Shown: positions 46,656-55,850 of the stretch, one piece after another | Position numbering within the stretch: position 1 is the stretch's first letter | Layout of the letters: the number at the start of each line of letters is the position of its first letter | Assembly: GCF_016405985.1 (NCBI RefSeq) | Contig: NZ_JAEFCF010000008.1 | Location: forward strand, 1-64,000 | Origin: Paracoccus sp. IB05 | GTDB taxonomy: Bacteria > Pseudomonadota > Alphaproteobacteria > Rhodobacterales > Rhodobacteraceae | Reading direction: 5' to 3' | Length of the DNA: 64,000 nt | Translations under genes and position numbers: made by a program | The notes under the pieces: model-generated | Told to the model about the DNA's origin: nothing | Seen by the model: only the letters and a program-made list of their open reading frames with translations | Databases searched by the model: none

Positions 46656-48068
46656 ATGTCTACCTCCGTCGCCCCCGTCGTCACCCGTTTCGCGCCTTCG
46701 CCAACCGGCTATCTCCATATCGGCGGCGCGCGCACGGCGCTGTTCAACTGGCTTTATGCGCGCGGGCGGCGCGGCAGGTTCCTCCTCAGGATCGAGGATA
46801 CTGACCGCGAGCGCTCGACCCCCGAAGCGACGGCGGCGATCCTGCAAGGGCTGACCTGGCTCGGCCTTGACTGGGATGGCGATGTGGTCAGCCAGTTCGA
46901 GCAGAAAGACCGCCATGCCGAGGTCGCGCGCGAGATGCTGGCGCGCGGGACTGCCTATAAATGCTTCTCGACGCCCGAAGAAATCGCCGCCTTCAAAGAG
47001 GCCGAAAAGGCGCGCGGCGTGAGCTATCCGGTGTTCGTCTCGCCCTGGCGCGATGCCGATCCGGCCAGTTTCCCCGATGCGCCCTATGCCATCCGCATGA
47101 AGGCGCCGCGCGACGGCGAGACCGTGATCCGCGATCAGGTCCAGGGTGATGTGGTGATCAGAAATGACACGCTCGACGACATGATCGTGTTACGCTCGGA
47201 CGCTACGCCGACCTATATGCTGGCGGTGGTTGTGGATGATCATGATATGGGCGTGACCCATGTGATCCGGGGGGATGACCATCTCGTCAATGCTGCACGT
47301 CAGCAGATGGTCTATGACGCGATGGGCTGGGCGGTGCCGGTCTGGTCGCATATCCCGCTGATCCACGGGCCGGATGGCAAAAAGCTGTCGAAACGCCATG
47401 GCGCGACCGGGCTCGAGGAATATCAGGCCATGGGCTACCCGGCCTCCGGTATGCGCAATTACCTGACCCGGCTGGGCTGGGCCAATGGCGATATGGAGAT
47501 TTTCACCAGCCAGGAGGCGATGGAGGTTTTCGATCTGAAAGGCATCGGAAAAGCCCCGGCGCGGCTGGATTTTAAGAAACTGGAAAACACCTGCGGCCAT
47601 CATATCGCGATGGAGGAGGATGCCGCACTGCTGCATGAAATTGAGGCATATCTGGCGGCGGCGGGGAAGCCTGCATTGACGCAGACCCAGTCTGAGCTGC
47701 TGCACAAAGCGATGTACTGCGTGAAGGACCGCGCGAAGACTTTCCCGGAACTTATTGAAAAGGCGCATTTTGTGATGGTATCGCGCCCGATCGTCCCAGA
47801 GGAGAAAGCTGCTGCAAATCTGGACCCGGTATCCCGTAGTATACTGAATTCATTGACGCCGCAGCTGCAAAATGCTAGCTGGACGAAGGAAGCGCTTGAG
47901 ACCATGCTCAACGCGGTGGCGGCCGAAAACGGCATCGGATTCGGCAAGCTTGCTGCACCGCTGCGGGCTGCACTGGCGGGGCGGGCCGCGACGCCTTCGG
48001 TCTTTGACATGATGCTCGTCATCGGTCGGGACGAAACTATCGCCAGGCTCTCGGACGCCGCAGCCTGA
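46656..48068 (+). CDS. gltX: Glutamyl-tRNA synthetase
   Basis: It charges tRNA-Glu (and, in organisms with GatCAB, tRNA-Gln). The 470-residue class I enzyme has HIGH as HIGG ([16 protein letters not shown], near 22), the zinc-region-less connecting domain, KLSKRHG near 244, and an all-helical anticodon domain. Alphaproteobacteria usually keep two gltX copies; this one begins [18 protein letters not shown] use the ATG at 46656, although an ATG at 46629 is in frame. Codons 330-430 use more A/T-ending codons than the rest. Confidence 0.94.
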   Translation: MSTSVAPVVTRFAPSPTGYLHIGGARTALFNWLYARGRRGRFLLRIEDTDRERSTPEATAAILQGLTWLGLDWDGDVVSQFEQKDRHAEVAREMLARGTAYKCFSTPEEIAAFKEAEKARGVSYPVFVSPWRDADPASFPDAPYAIRMKAPRDGETVIRDQVQGDVVIRNDTLDDMIVLRSDATPTYMLAVVVDDHDMGVTHVIRGDDHLVNAARQQMVYDAMGWAVPVWSHIPLIHGPDGKKLSKRHGATGLEEYQAMGYPASGMRNYLTRLGWANGDMEIFTSQEAMEVFDLKGIGKAPARLDFKKLENTCGHHIAMEEDAALLHEIEAYLAAAGKPALTQTQSELLHKAMYCVKDRAKTFPELIEKAHFVMVSRPIVPEEKAAANLDPVSRSILNSLTPQLQNASWTKEALETMLNAVAAENGIGFGKLAAPLRAALAGRAATPSVFDMMLVIGRDETIARLSDAAA

Positions 48069-48174
48069 TCTGCGACGGGCCCCGGGCCAGGTCTACGCTC
48101 CGCAAGGAGCAGCGAAGAAGCCACGAAACCGCTGCGCTTACGCGGGCGGTTTGCCACACGGGGAACCTGGGAAA

Positions 48175-49464
48175 ATGTCTGACAGAAAAGCGACACTGAC
48201 GCTCGACGGCAAGGAGTTCGACCTGCCGGTTATGAAACCGGTACTTGGCCCCGACGTGCTGGATATCCGCAAGCTCTATGGGCAGGCTGATGTCTTTACC
48301 TATGACCCCGGCTTCACCTCGACCGCGTCCTGCGAAAGCGCGATCACCTATATCGACGGCGATCTGGGCGAACTGCTGTATCGCGGCTATCCGATTGAAC
48401 AGCTGGCCGAGAAATCCAGCCATCTCGAGACCTGTTTCCTGCTGATGTATGGTGAGCTGCCGACCGCGGCGCAGCTGGCCGACTTCAACACCCGCGTGAC
48501 CCGCCATACGATGGTTCACGAGCAAATGATGAACTTTTTCCGTGGCTTCCGCCGCGATGCTCATCCGATGGCGACCATGGTGGGTGTGGTTGGCGCGATG
48601 TCGGCCTTCTATCATGACAGCCTTGATATCACCGATGAATGGCACCGCGAGGTCGCCTCGATCCGGATGATCGCAAAGCTGCCGACCATTGCGGCGATGG
48701 CCTATAAGTATTCGGTCGGCCAGCCCTTCGTCTATCCGAAGAATTCGCTCAGCTATGCCGGCAATTTCCTGCATATGTGCTTCTCGGTTCCGGCCGAGGA
48801 TTATGTCGTCAATCCGGTGCTTGAAAAGGCCATGGACCGCATCATGATGCTCCATGCCGATCACGAGCAGAACGCCTCGACCTCGACCGTGCGTCTGGCC
48901 GGCTCTTCGGGCGCCAACCCCTTTGCCTGTATCGCGGCCGGCATCGCCTGCCTCTGGGGGCCGGCACATGGCGGCGCCAACCAGGCCTGTCTCGAGATGC
49001 TGAAAGAAATCGGCACTGTCGAGAGGATCCCGGAATTCATCGCCAAGGCGAAAGACAAGAATTCCGGCTTCCGCCTGATGGGCTTTGGCCACCGGGTCTA
49101 TAAGAATTTCGACCCGCGGGCCAAGGTGATGAAGGAATCGGCGGACGAGGTGCTCGAGCTGCTGGGCGTCCATAACAACCCGCTGCTGCAGGTCGCAAAA
49201 GAGCTGGAGCGCATCGCGCTGGAAGACGAATATTTCGTCTCGAAGAAACTCTATCCGAATGTCGATTTCTATTCCGGCATCATCCTCGAAGCGATGGGCT
49301 TTCCGACCTCGATGTTCACCCCGATCTTCGCGATTTCGCGCACGGTCGGCTGGATCTCGCAGTGGAAAGAGATGATCTCTGACCCGACCGGCAAGATCGG
49401 CCGCCCGCGCCAGCTCTATGTCGGCCCGAAGAAACGCGACTATACCGAGCTGCGGTCGCGCTGA
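48175..49464 (+). CDS. gltA: Citrate synthase (type II, hexameric)
   Basis: It condenses oxaloacetate and acetyl-CoA at the entry of the TCA cycle. The 429-residue protein starts at the ATG at 48175. The catalytic triad is visible: His in [11 protein letters not shown] (near 265), His in [14 protein letters not shown] (near 306) and Asp in [14 protein letters not shown] (near 363). The N-terminal beta domain ([17 protein letters not shown]) is that of type II, NADH-sensitive enzymes. It follows gltX by 106 bases on the same strand. Confidence 0.97.
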   Translation: MSDRKATLTLDGKEFDLPVMKPVLGPDVLDIRKLYGQADVFTYDPGFTSTASCESAITYIDGDLGELLYRGYPIEQLAEKSSHLETCFLLMYGELPTAAQLADFNTRVTRHTMVHEQMMNFFRGFRRDAHPMATMVGVVGAMSAFYHDSLDITDEWHREVASIRMIAKLPTIAAMAYKYSVGQPFVYPKNSLSYAGNFLHMCFSVPAEDYVVNPVLEKAMDRIMMLHADHEQNASTSTVRLAGSSGANPFACIAAGIACLWGPAHGGANQACLEMLKEIGTVERIPEFIAKAKDKNSGFRLMGFGHRVYKNFDPRAKVMKESADEVLELLGVHNNPLLQVAKELERIALEDEYFVSKKLYPNVDFYSGIILEAMGFPTSMFTPIFAISRTVGWISQWKEMISDPTGKIGRPRQLYVGPKKRDYTELRSR

Positions 49465-49482
49465 TCTGTCAGCATTTTGCGG

Positions 49483-49510
49483 AAAGGCGGCTCCTCTGCG
49501 GGCCGCCTTT
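49483..49510 (+). terminator. Terminator of gltA
   Basis: AAAGGCGGC pairs with GCCGCCTTT around a loop of about ten bases, 18 bases after the gltA stop, followed by TCTCTTT. Confidence 0.8.
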
Positions 49511-49534
49511 CTCTTTGGCCGATGTGAAACAGAA

Positions 49535-49649
49535 GGGGGGCCAGCCCCCCTCGGCTCTGTCGAGCCTCACCCCCCGGGATATTTAGCGACAGAAAATATG
49601 CACGGCTCTGCTGGTTTATTTTCTGTCTTTAAATATCCCCGCCGGAGGC
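49535..49649 (+). repeat. Composite hairpin repeat, copy 3
   Basis: The same three-module plan as copies 2 and 4: GGGGGG-CCAG-CCCCCC type hairpin (49535-49550), GGCTC/GAGCC hairpin, then a long stem with arms GGATATTTAGCGACAGAAAA and TTTTCTGTCTTTAAATATCC. It ends GCCGGAGGC. Stem arms share GACAGAAAA with copy 4 but differ from copies 1 and 2. Confidence 0.8.
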
Positions 49650-49731
49650 ATCCCGCCAAGGGCGGGACAGGCCCTTGCCGGTCAGGGGATTTGGCGTCAG
49701 GTAAGAGGGGCGCTGCAAGAAAGCCAGATAC

Positions 49732-50454
49732 GTGCCGCAAAGACTGATCCTGATTGATCTCGCCCGCAGCCTTGCGCTTTTGTGCATGGTTATTTTTCAT
49801 TTCACCTGGGATCTGGGCATGTTCGGCCTGATCCCGCCCGGCACCGCCTTTACCGGATTTTTCTGGTATTTCGCGCGTCTCACTGCCGGGAGTTTCATCT
49901 TCCTTGCCGGTGTCGGGCTTTACATGTCGCATGCGCGGGCGATCCGCTGGCGCGCCTTTCTCCGCCGCCTTGTAAAGATCGGCGCAGCGGCGGCTCTGGT
50001 TTCCGTCGCGAGTTATTTCGCAATGCCGGAGGTCTGGATCTTTTACGGCATCCTGCATTCCATCGCGGTTTCCTCAATCCTCGGACTGCTCTTTCTGCGC
50101 CTGCTCCCGACCGCCCTGCTTGCCATCGCGGCCCTGGTCTTTGCCCTGCCCTGGTATTGGTCGCATCCGGCATTCGGCGGGGTGCTGGTCTGGACAGGGC
50201 TTTCCGGCGAGGTACCCGTCACCGCCGATTTCGAGCCGCTGTTTCCCTGGTTCGCGCCCTTCCTCGCCGGTATGGCCACGGCGCGGATGTTCGGGGATCT
50301 GAATCTGTGGCAGCGGCTGTCCCTGCCGCCCGCGCGGGTGCTGAACCGTCTGGCCTGGCCTGGCCGCCATTCGCTCGCGATCTATCTGATCCATCAGCCT
50401 TTGCTGATCGGAGCGCTGGCCTCACTGGTCTGGCTGATCTCAGTCGCCAGCTGA
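49732..50454 (+). CDS. Heparan-alpha-glucosaminide acetyltransferase-like membrane protein (DUF1624)
   Basis: The 240-residue protein has about seven to eight membrane helices and the DUF1624/acyltransferase-like opening LIDLARSLALLCMVIFHFTW (Asp and His near the first helix). YGILHSIAVSSILGL and a closing HSLAIYLIHQPLLIG match the same superfamily. Members acetylate sugars or other groups across the membrane, but the bacterial substrates are mostly unknown. The GTG at 49732 is the only good start, with a weak ribosome binding site. Its 3' end overlaps that of the convergent DUF2235 gene by 61 bases. Confidence 0.8.
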   Translation: MPQRLILIDLARSLALLCMVIFHFTWDLGMFGLIPPGTAFTGFFWYFARLTAGSFIFLAGVGLYMSHARAIRWRAFLRRLVKIGAAAALVSVASYFAMPEVWIFYGILHSIAVSSILGLLFLRLLPTALLAIAALVFALPWYWSHPAFGGVLVWTGLSGEVPVTADFEPLFPWFAPFLAGMATARMFGDLNLWQRLSLPPARVLNRLAWPGRHSLAIYLIHQPLLIGALASLVWLISVAS

Positions 50455-51551
50455 TCCCCCGCCCCTTGCCGCGCCAGATGCCAGCGCAGCCGTTCCGTCT
50501 CCGGCACGCTTTCATGCAGCCGCTCGCTGGGGTCACGCCCGATCACACGCCGCCTGCGATAGAGGAAGGCCGCGCCAAGGCCACGCCAGGTGCCGGCCAT
50601 CGGCGCGGCGGGGTCACAGGGAAACCGCTTGCGCCAGCCATGCGGCAGATCAAGCCCCGCCTGGACCGCGCGATCCAGCATCCAGACCAGCGGGATATTT
50701 GACAAAGGCCGCGCTGCCGCAAAAGCCCCCAGATGGCCGCCGATATCGCCATGCGCGCCGCGAAACCAGACCTGTTCGACATGGGTTCCGCCGCCCGGAT
50801 TGCCCTGCCAGAGCACCGGCTCAAAGACCACGCGTGTCTCGTCCAGCGCCAGCGCCTGGAGCGCGAAATCCAGGTCCTCCACCGGATGCGGGTCGTGGAA
50901 GGCATAGCGCCCCTCGGTCAGCATCCACAAAAGCGGAAAGCGCAGGCCAAGCGCCTTGACCGTGTCCCAGACCCCAATCATCCGGATCGGCGCCCGCGCA
51001 TGGCAGGAGGCCTGGCGGAAGGCCCTGAGACCGTCGTCATTGCCGCGCCGCTGATACCAGCGCCAGGCGAGGTGCAGATTGCGCTCGGTCGCCGCCTCAT
51101 GACGCAAAAGCCCCACTTTCGCGATCACCCCGGCAAGGCTGCGCACTGCGAATGCGCCGCGCGAATAGCCGAAGAGGAAGATCCGGTCGCCCTCGCGGTA
51201 ATGGCTGGCGAGATGGCCATAGGCGCGCAGGATCTGTTCCTCGAGCCCCCGCCCCTCGATGACATCCATGATGCGCTTCCAGCCGCGCCAGGGAATGCCC
51301 TCGTCATAGTAAAGCGACCGACCCGCCTGGGCCTTGCCGGTCGAGAGGAGCAGAAAGACCCTTCCGGCATTGGTGCGTTCGCCCTGGCGCAGTGAGGCCA
51401 TGGTGCCGTCAAGGATCACCACATGATCCACCCGGCGCCGCGCAAAGCCTGGGGCTGCGGGGCTCGCAGGCTCCACCTCGGCGCGCGGGCGCGGCCGGAA
51501 AAAGCGCGTGAGGAAAGCACGCAGGCCTATGATGCTGTCCTTTCCGGGCAA
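50394..51551 (-). CDS. DUF2235 alpha/beta-hydrolase (Tle1-like fold)
   Basis: The 385-residue protein has the DUF2235 pattern: an early VVILDGTMASL strand, the nucleophile elbow FGYSRGAFAVRSLAG (near 125), VWDTVKALG, and HGDIGGHLG near the end, supplying Ser, Asp and His of a hydrolase triad. The same fold occurs in Tle1 phospholipase effectors of type VI secretion, but here there is no immunity gene or secretion gene, and a free-standing cytoplasmic hydrolase is more likely. The usual first-strand D-G-T-x-N reads DGTMAS. The TTG at 51551 opens the frame, but the exact start is unsure. Confidence 0.8.
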   Translation of the reverse strand: MPGKDSIIGLRAFLTRFFRPRPRAEVEPASPAAPGFARRRVDHVVILDGTMASLRQGERTNAGRVFLLLSTGKAQAGRSLYYDEGIPWRGWKRIMDVIEGRGLEEQILRAYGHLASHYREGDRIFLFGYSRGAFAVRSLAGVIAKVGLLRHEAATERNLHLAWRWYQRRGNDDGLRAFRQASCHARAPIRMIGVWDTVKALGLRFPLLWMLTEGRYAFHDPHPVEDLDFALQALALDETRVVFEPVLWQGNPGGGTHVEQVWFRGAHGDIGGHLGAFAAARPLSNIPLVWMLDRAVQAGLDLPHGWRKRFPCDPAAPMAGTWRGLGAAFLYRRRRVIGRDPSERLHESVPETERLRWHLARQGAGDQLATEISQTSEASAPISKG

Positions 51552-51670
51552 TCCCTTTCGGGTGGCCCTGACGGGCCTGTGTCCTGGGAAAGACTAGCCC
51601 CGCCGCAGGTTTTGTCCAGCGGCGGGGCGCGCAGAAGGTGCGGAAATCACGTCAGATTGTCAGCGAAGGC

Positions 51671-52816
51671 TCAGATCGCAAGGGACAGGACAGTCGCCAT
51701 CTGCAGTTCGCCAAAACCGTTGAACCGGCTGTTCGTCACCACCGAATAGGACCCCATGCCATGCAGCACGACGAAATCGCCTTCCTCGGCATCAACCGGG
51801 AAAGCCATCTCGCCCGGCAGACGGTCGACCGAATCGCAGGTCGGGCCAAAGGTGATGCGCGGGCTCGGATCGCCCTTCCGCAGCACCCCTTCCGGCGAAA
51901 TCACCTGAAGCCGGTCGATCATACCGATCTGCGGCATTTCATTCAGCGAGCCATAGACCCCGTCATTGAGGAAGACATGGGCATCGTCACGGATCGCCTT
52001 GATGCGGGCGACCAGGGTGAAAGCATCACCGCAAAGCGCGCGGCCCGGCTCACAGACAAGCGCCGGACGGCCCTCGCCGAACGCCTCATCAGCGGTGCGG
52101 CCGATAGCCGCGAAGATCGCGTCATAGTCGGGCATCACTGCCGAAAGGCGATGATTCGGGAAACCACCGCCGACATTGAGACGCGCGATCTTCACACCGG
52201 CCTCGGACGCAATTTCAGCCGCTGTGCGGATATAGGTCGCCCAGGCTTCCGGATCGGTGCATTGGGTGCCCGGGTGGAAGGTCAGCGAGGGGATATAACC
52301 CGCCCCGGCCACGGTTTTCAGCAGGTCCACCGCCAGCTCGGCCGTCGCGCCGAATTTCGCGCCGAAATTATAGGCGGCACCGCCGACCGGCAGCTTGAAC
52401 CGGACCGAGATTTCGCAGCTATCCGCCGGCACCAGCGCGATCAGCTTGGCCAGTTCAGAGCGCGAATCGACGCTGTAGCTTTTGACGTTTTTGGCGACCG
52501 CATGCGCGATCTCGGCGCGCGAGCGGACCGGATTGTGATAATGGATCGCCGCATCCGGCACGAGATCGCGGATCAGGTCGATTTCAAAAGGCGAGGCACA
52601 GTCAAACCCGCGGATCCCGGCGGCCGCCAGGTTTTCCACCATCTCTTCGCCCGGGTTCGATTTCACCGCATAGGTGACCAGCCCGGGGAAGCCCTGGAGA
52701 AAGCGTCGCGCCGCGGCCTGAGCCACGCTGGGCGCGAAAAAAAGGACCGGGTTTTCAGGCTGATGCAGCCGGATGAATTCGGTCGGATTGTTGAAGATTG
52801 TCCGTGAAAGTCCCAT
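51671..52816 (-). CDS. Type III PLP ornithine/lysine decarboxylase
   Basis: This alanine-racemase-fold decarboxylase makes putrescine from ornithine (or cadaverine from lysine). The 381-residue protein starts at the ATG at 52816 with AAGGGA upstream. The PLP lysine is K52 (VTYAVKSNP). The substrate His/Gly region is LTFHPGTQC and ARLNVGGGFPNH, CEPGRALCGD follows, and the catalytic Cys/Asp lie in FGPTCDSVDRL near 325. It probably works as a dimer. It is divergent from an Lrp-family regulator gene and is likely controlled by it. It fits with the polyamine-type uptake and breakdown genes further right. Confidence 0.9.
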   Translation of the reverse strand: MGLSRTIFNNPTEFIRLHQPENPVLFFAPSVAQAAARRFLQGFPGLVTYAVKSNPGEEMVENLAAAGIRGFDCASPFEIDLIRDLVPDAAIHYHNPVRSRAEIAHAVAKNVKSYSVDSRSELAKLIALVPADSCEISVRFKLPVGGAAYNFGAKFGATAELAVDLLKTVAGAGYIPSLTFHPGTQCTDPEAWATYIRTAAEIASEAGVKIARLNVGGGFPNHRLSAVMPDYDAIFAAIGRTADEAFGEGRPALVCEPGRALCGDAFTLVARIKAIRDDAHVFLNDGVYGSLNEMPQIGMIDRLQVISPEGVLRKGDPSPRITFGPTCDSVDRLPGEMAFPVDAEEGDFVVLHGMGSYSVVTNSRFNGFGELQMATVLSLAI

Positions 52817-52992
52817 CGGCGTTTCCCTTTCAGCCAACAAGACGCTTCGCCCTTCCCCTGCATTCCGGGTCGGGCACCTGCGTGGTTTAAAGAAACCAGG
52901 CCAGGTGCGTATGAGCCGCCCTTTTCCTGCCAGAAGGATGCTGCATATGTGTGACAATCTCACCGAACAAAACTATAGAAATGACTGAAATC

Positions 52993-53009
52993 ATCGTTAT
53001 TATGACGAT
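52993..53009. promoter_or_regulatory. Candidate operator between the decarboxylase and its Lrp-type regulator
   Basis: An inverted repeat ATCGT-N7-ACGAT lies 17 bases before the regulator start, in an A/T-rich stretch of the 210-base divergent region. Lrp-family proteins often bind such sites near their own start. It is a by-eye call. Confidence 0.4.
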
Positions 53010-53026
53010 ACCGGGAGACAAACTGC

Positions 53027-53458
53027 ATGGATGACCTCGACAGAAGCCTGATCGGCCTTCTCAGCGCCGATGCGCGGATCTCGGTGGCGACACTGGCGCG
53101 GCGTCTGAAAGTGGCGCGTTCGACAATCCAGGCCAGGCTTGAGCGGCTGGAAAACACAGGAATCATAGCGGGTTACACGCTGAAACTGGGCGAGGCCGCA
53201 CGCGAAGGGCGGCTTCGGGCTTCGGTGCTGGTGACGATCGAGCCGCGCGGTCAGGCCGCGATTCTCACCCGGCTGAAATCGATCCATGAGGTCGAGAAGG
53301 TCTATACGACCTCGGGCCGGTTCGATCTTTTGCTGCAGATCTCCTGCCCCAATACGCAGATCCTCGATCAGGTGCTGGATCAGATCGGCGCGATGACAGG
53401 GGTGAAAAGCTCGGAAAGCCTGATCCACCTCTCGACCCGCATCGATCGCGCGGTGTAA
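53027..53458 (+). CDS. Lrp/AsnC-family regulator
   Basis: The 143-residue protein has the winged helix at 1-60 (MDDLDRSLIGLLSADARISV, ARSTIQARLERLENTGIIAG) and the RAM domain at about 65-140 (VEKVYTTSGRFDLLLQISC). It is shorter and distinct in sequence from the Lrp-type protein at 33392. Its divergent neighbour is the ornithine/lysine decarboxylase, which is the probable target; the ligand may be ornithine, lysine or a polyamine precursor. Confidence 0.88.
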   Translation: MDDLDRSLIGLLSADARISVATLARRLKVARSTIQARLERLENTGIIAGYTLKLGEAAREGRLRASVLVTIEPRGQAAILTRLKSIHEVEKVYTTSGRFDLLLQISCPNTQILDQVLDQIGAMTGVKSSESLIHLSTRIDRAV

Positions 53459-53485
53459 GGCGGGCGCTGAACCAGGGGGCCTGTC

Positions 53486-54265
53486 ATGCTGTCATATCAA
53501 CACGCTTTTCACGCCGGCAATCTGGCCGATGTGCAAAAACACGCGCTGCTGGCCTGGGTGCTGGATTACATGGTGCAAAAGGACAAGCCGGTTTCCTATA
53601 TCGAGACCCATGCCGGGCGCGGCCTCTACCGGCTCTCCGGCCCCGAAGCGCAGAAAACCGGCGAGGCGGCACAGGGGATCGGGCGGCTGGCAGATGCCTT
53701 TCCTGAAGGCCATCCCTATCCCGAGCGGCTGGAGGAAACCCGTGCCATGTTCGGGACCGATGCCTATCCCGGCTCGCCGCTGATCGCGACGCTTGGGCTG
53801 CGCGAGACCGATAAGCTGCATCTGGCAGAGTTGCATCCCCAGGAAAATGCGGCGCTGAAAGACGTGCTCGGCTCCTGGGGCGCGCATATCCGCAAGGAAG
53901 ACGGCTTTAATTTCGCGCTGTCCCTGACGCCGCCGACGCCGCGGCGCGGGCTGATGCTGGTCGATCCGCCCTATGAGGTGAAATCCGACTACGACCATAT
54001 CCCTAAATTCTTCGCGCAAGTCTCGCGGAAATGGAATGTGGGGGTCCTGATGCTCTGGTATCCGATCTTGCGCGACGCGCCGCATGTGCCGATGCTCAGG
54101 ACGCTGGCGGCGCAGTTCCCCGCGGCCCTGCGCCACGAGCTGCGCTTTCCCCCCGCCCGCGAAGGCCATCGGATGATCGGGACGGGCATGTTTATCGTGA
54201 ACCCGCCTTTCGGCATCGGGACCGAGACCGCGCGCCTTGAACGCATCTTCGCCGACCTGGGCTGA
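53486..54265 (+). CDS. rlmJ: 23S rRNA (adenine2030-N6)-methyltransferase
   Basis: RlmJ methylates A2030 of 23S rRNA with SAM. The 259-residue protein has the family start MLSYQHAFHAGNLADVQKH, the SAM-loop YIETHAGRGLYRL (about 38-50) and the catalytic DPPYE (near 158-162). The conserved WYPILRD and GTGMFIVNPPFG follow. It is 27 bases after the Lrp-type gene but unrelated in function. A composite hairpin repeat begins 9 bases after the stop. Confidence 0.93.
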   Translation: MLSYQHAFHAGNLADVQKHALLAWVLDYMVQKDKPVSYIETHAGRGLYRLSGPEAQKTGEAAQGIGRLADAFPEGHPYPERLEETRAMFGTDAYPGSPLIATLGLRETDKLHLAELHPQENAALKDVLGSWGAHIRKEDGFNFALSLTPPTPRRGLMLVDPPYEVKSDYDHIPKFFAQVSRKWNVGVLMLWYPILRDAPHVPMLRTLAAQFPAALRHELRFPPAREGHRMIGTGMFIVNPPFGIGTETARLERIFADLG

Positions 54266-54274
54266 ACGCGCGGA

Positions 54275-54379
54275 GGGGGCCAGCCCCCTCGCGGCTTTGC
54301 CGCTCACCCCCGGGATATTTAAGGACAGAAAATGAGAGGCAGTGCTGTTTTCTGTCTCTTAAATATCCCCGCCGGAGGC
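54275..54379 (+). repeat. Composite hairpin repeat, copy 4
   Basis: Modules in order: GGGGG-CCAG-CCCCC hairpin, GCGGC-TTT-GCCGC hairpin, then a long stem with arms GGATATTTAAGGACAGAAAA and TTTTCTGTCTCTTAAATATC. It ends GCCGGAGGC. It is the most complete copy, and close to copy 3. Confidence 0.8.
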
Positions 54380-54448
54380 TCCCGCAGCTGTCAGGACTGT
54401 GAAGTTGCGGCGCTGGCGCGGACCTGATCTTCGCGTTAGACTCGGGCC

Positions 54449-54889
54449 ATGATTCAGAACCTCTTGCGCCTTTTGCTGGCCCCCGCCCCCGAGCCCCTGA
54501 AAGATACCGATGCGCGGCTGGCACTGGCGGCGCTGCTGGTGCGGCTGGCGCGCACCGACGGGCTTTATGCCATTGAAGAGGTCGAGCGCATCGACCGGAT
54601 CCTGATGACCCGCTACGAGCTGGATGCTTTCGCCGCAGCCGCGCTGAGGACCGAGGCCGAGGCGGTGGAGGCCGAGGCGCCGGACACGGTCCGTTTTACG
54701 CGCGCCCTCAAATCCGCCACCTCGCCCGAAGAACGCGGCGGGCTGATGCAGGCGCTTTGGTCGGTGGCCCTGGCCGATGGCAGCCGCGATCCGGATGAGG
54801 ACCGGCTCTTGCGCATGGTGTCGAGCCTCTTCGGTCTTTCCGATGTCGAAAGCGCCGAAGCACGGCAGCGGGCGGAGCGCAGCCTGTGA
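54449..54889 (+). CDS. TerB-like protein
   Basis: The 146-residue, all-helical protein matches the TerB (tellurite-resistance type) fold: ALAALLVRLARTDGLYAIEE near 28-47 carries the acidic metal-binding first half. LMQALWSVALADGSRDPDED near 96-115 is the second, with the D-G-x-x-x-x-x-E pattern in each. No ter operon is present. Such free-standing copies are common in alphaproteobacteria and need not concern tellurite. It overlaps the next gene by 4 bases (GTGA). Confidence 0.85.
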   Translation: MIQNLLRLLLAPAPEPLKDTDARLALAALLVRLARTDGLYAIEEVERIDRILMTRYELDAFAAAALRTEAEAVEAEAPDTVRFTRALKSATSPEERGGLMQALWSVALADGSRDPDEDRLLRMVSSLFGLSDVESAEARQRAERSL

Positions 54890-55650
54890 TTGCCGCGCTT
54901 GGCATGTATGATGCCGGGCGGACCGAAGGCGCGAATGACCGGCTCTGGGCACGGATCCGCGACGGGCTGCGCGCGCGGGGGATTGCCGCGCCAGAGGCCC
55001 TGACGCGCGGGGACGGCGCTTATATGGCGGGCTGGCTTTCCCCCGGTCTCGTGCTGGCGCAATGCTGCGGCTATCCGTTTCGGGCGCGGCTTACAGGCCG
55101 GGTGACGCTGATCGGGGCGGGAGATCACCGCCTGGCCGGAACCCCTGCCGGGCAGTATCATTCGGTTCTGGTCGCCCGGAACGATGATCCGCGCACGGAT
55201 TTCACCGATTTCGACGGTGCGACTTTTGCCTGGAATGACGATCTCTCACAATCAGGCTGGGCGGCGCCGGCGCATCATGCGGCCCGGTCCGGCATCAGGC
55301 TTGCCCCGGCCTGGCGCAGCGGCGGCCACCGCGCTTCGGCCCGGGGGGTGCGCGCGGGAAAAGCCGATCTCGCCGCGCTTGATGCCGTGACCTGGGCGAT
55401 CATGTGCGAGGATGGCAGCGGCGACGCGACCGGGCTGAAAGAGATCGGCCGCACCGGGGCCACCCCCGCCTTGCCCTTCATCGCAGGGAAGGATCTTGAC
55501 CAGGAGGCGGTTTTTACGGCGCTTGACGCCGCGATCCGGGGCCTGACGGAAGAGGACCGTGCGGTTTTGCATCTCTATGGGCTTGTCGCCGTCCGTGAGG
55601 CGGATTACCTCGCGGTGCCCGATCCCGGCCCGCCCGTCCCTGCAGCCTGA
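54886..55650 (+). CDS. PhnD-like phosphate/phosphonate-type binding protein without signal peptide
   Basis: The 254-residue protein matches the PhnD/SBP fold of phosphonate transporters: ALGMYD start, YMAGWLSPGLVLAQCCGYPF near 47-66, the ligand loop HSVLVARND, and DAVTWAIMCEDG. It begins directly in the mature fold at a GTG, with no signal peptide or lipobox, so it may be cytoplasmic or use a missed upstream start. No phosphonate ABC genes are next to it. It is translationally coupled to the TerB-like gene. Confidence 0.75.
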   Translation: MIAALGMYDAGRTEGANDRLWARIRDGLRARGIAAPEALTRGDGAYMAGWLSPGLVLAQCCGYPFRARLTGRVTLIGAGDHRLAGTPAGQYHSVLVARNDDPRTDFTDFDGATFAWNDDLSQSGWAAPAHHAARSGIRLAPAWRSGGHRASARGVRAGKADLAALDAVTWAIMCEDGSGDATGLKEIGRTGATPALPFIAGKDLDQEAVFTALDAAIRGLTEEDRAVLHLYGLVAVREADYLAVPDPGPPVPAA

Positions 55651-55850
55651 TCCGATCCTCCGATCAGACAGATTGCTGCAGATCAGACGGCGGATTGCCG
55701 GAATGCGGGCGCAGGATGCTGCAAAACCACGTTGCAAACCGCGCAGATCTGCGTCCTACTGACAGGATTATACCTGCGACCAGTCACCGGGGCGACCCGA
55801 CAAAAAGACGGGCGCGGGCAAGAAGAACAACAGGGGATGATATCAGGTTT

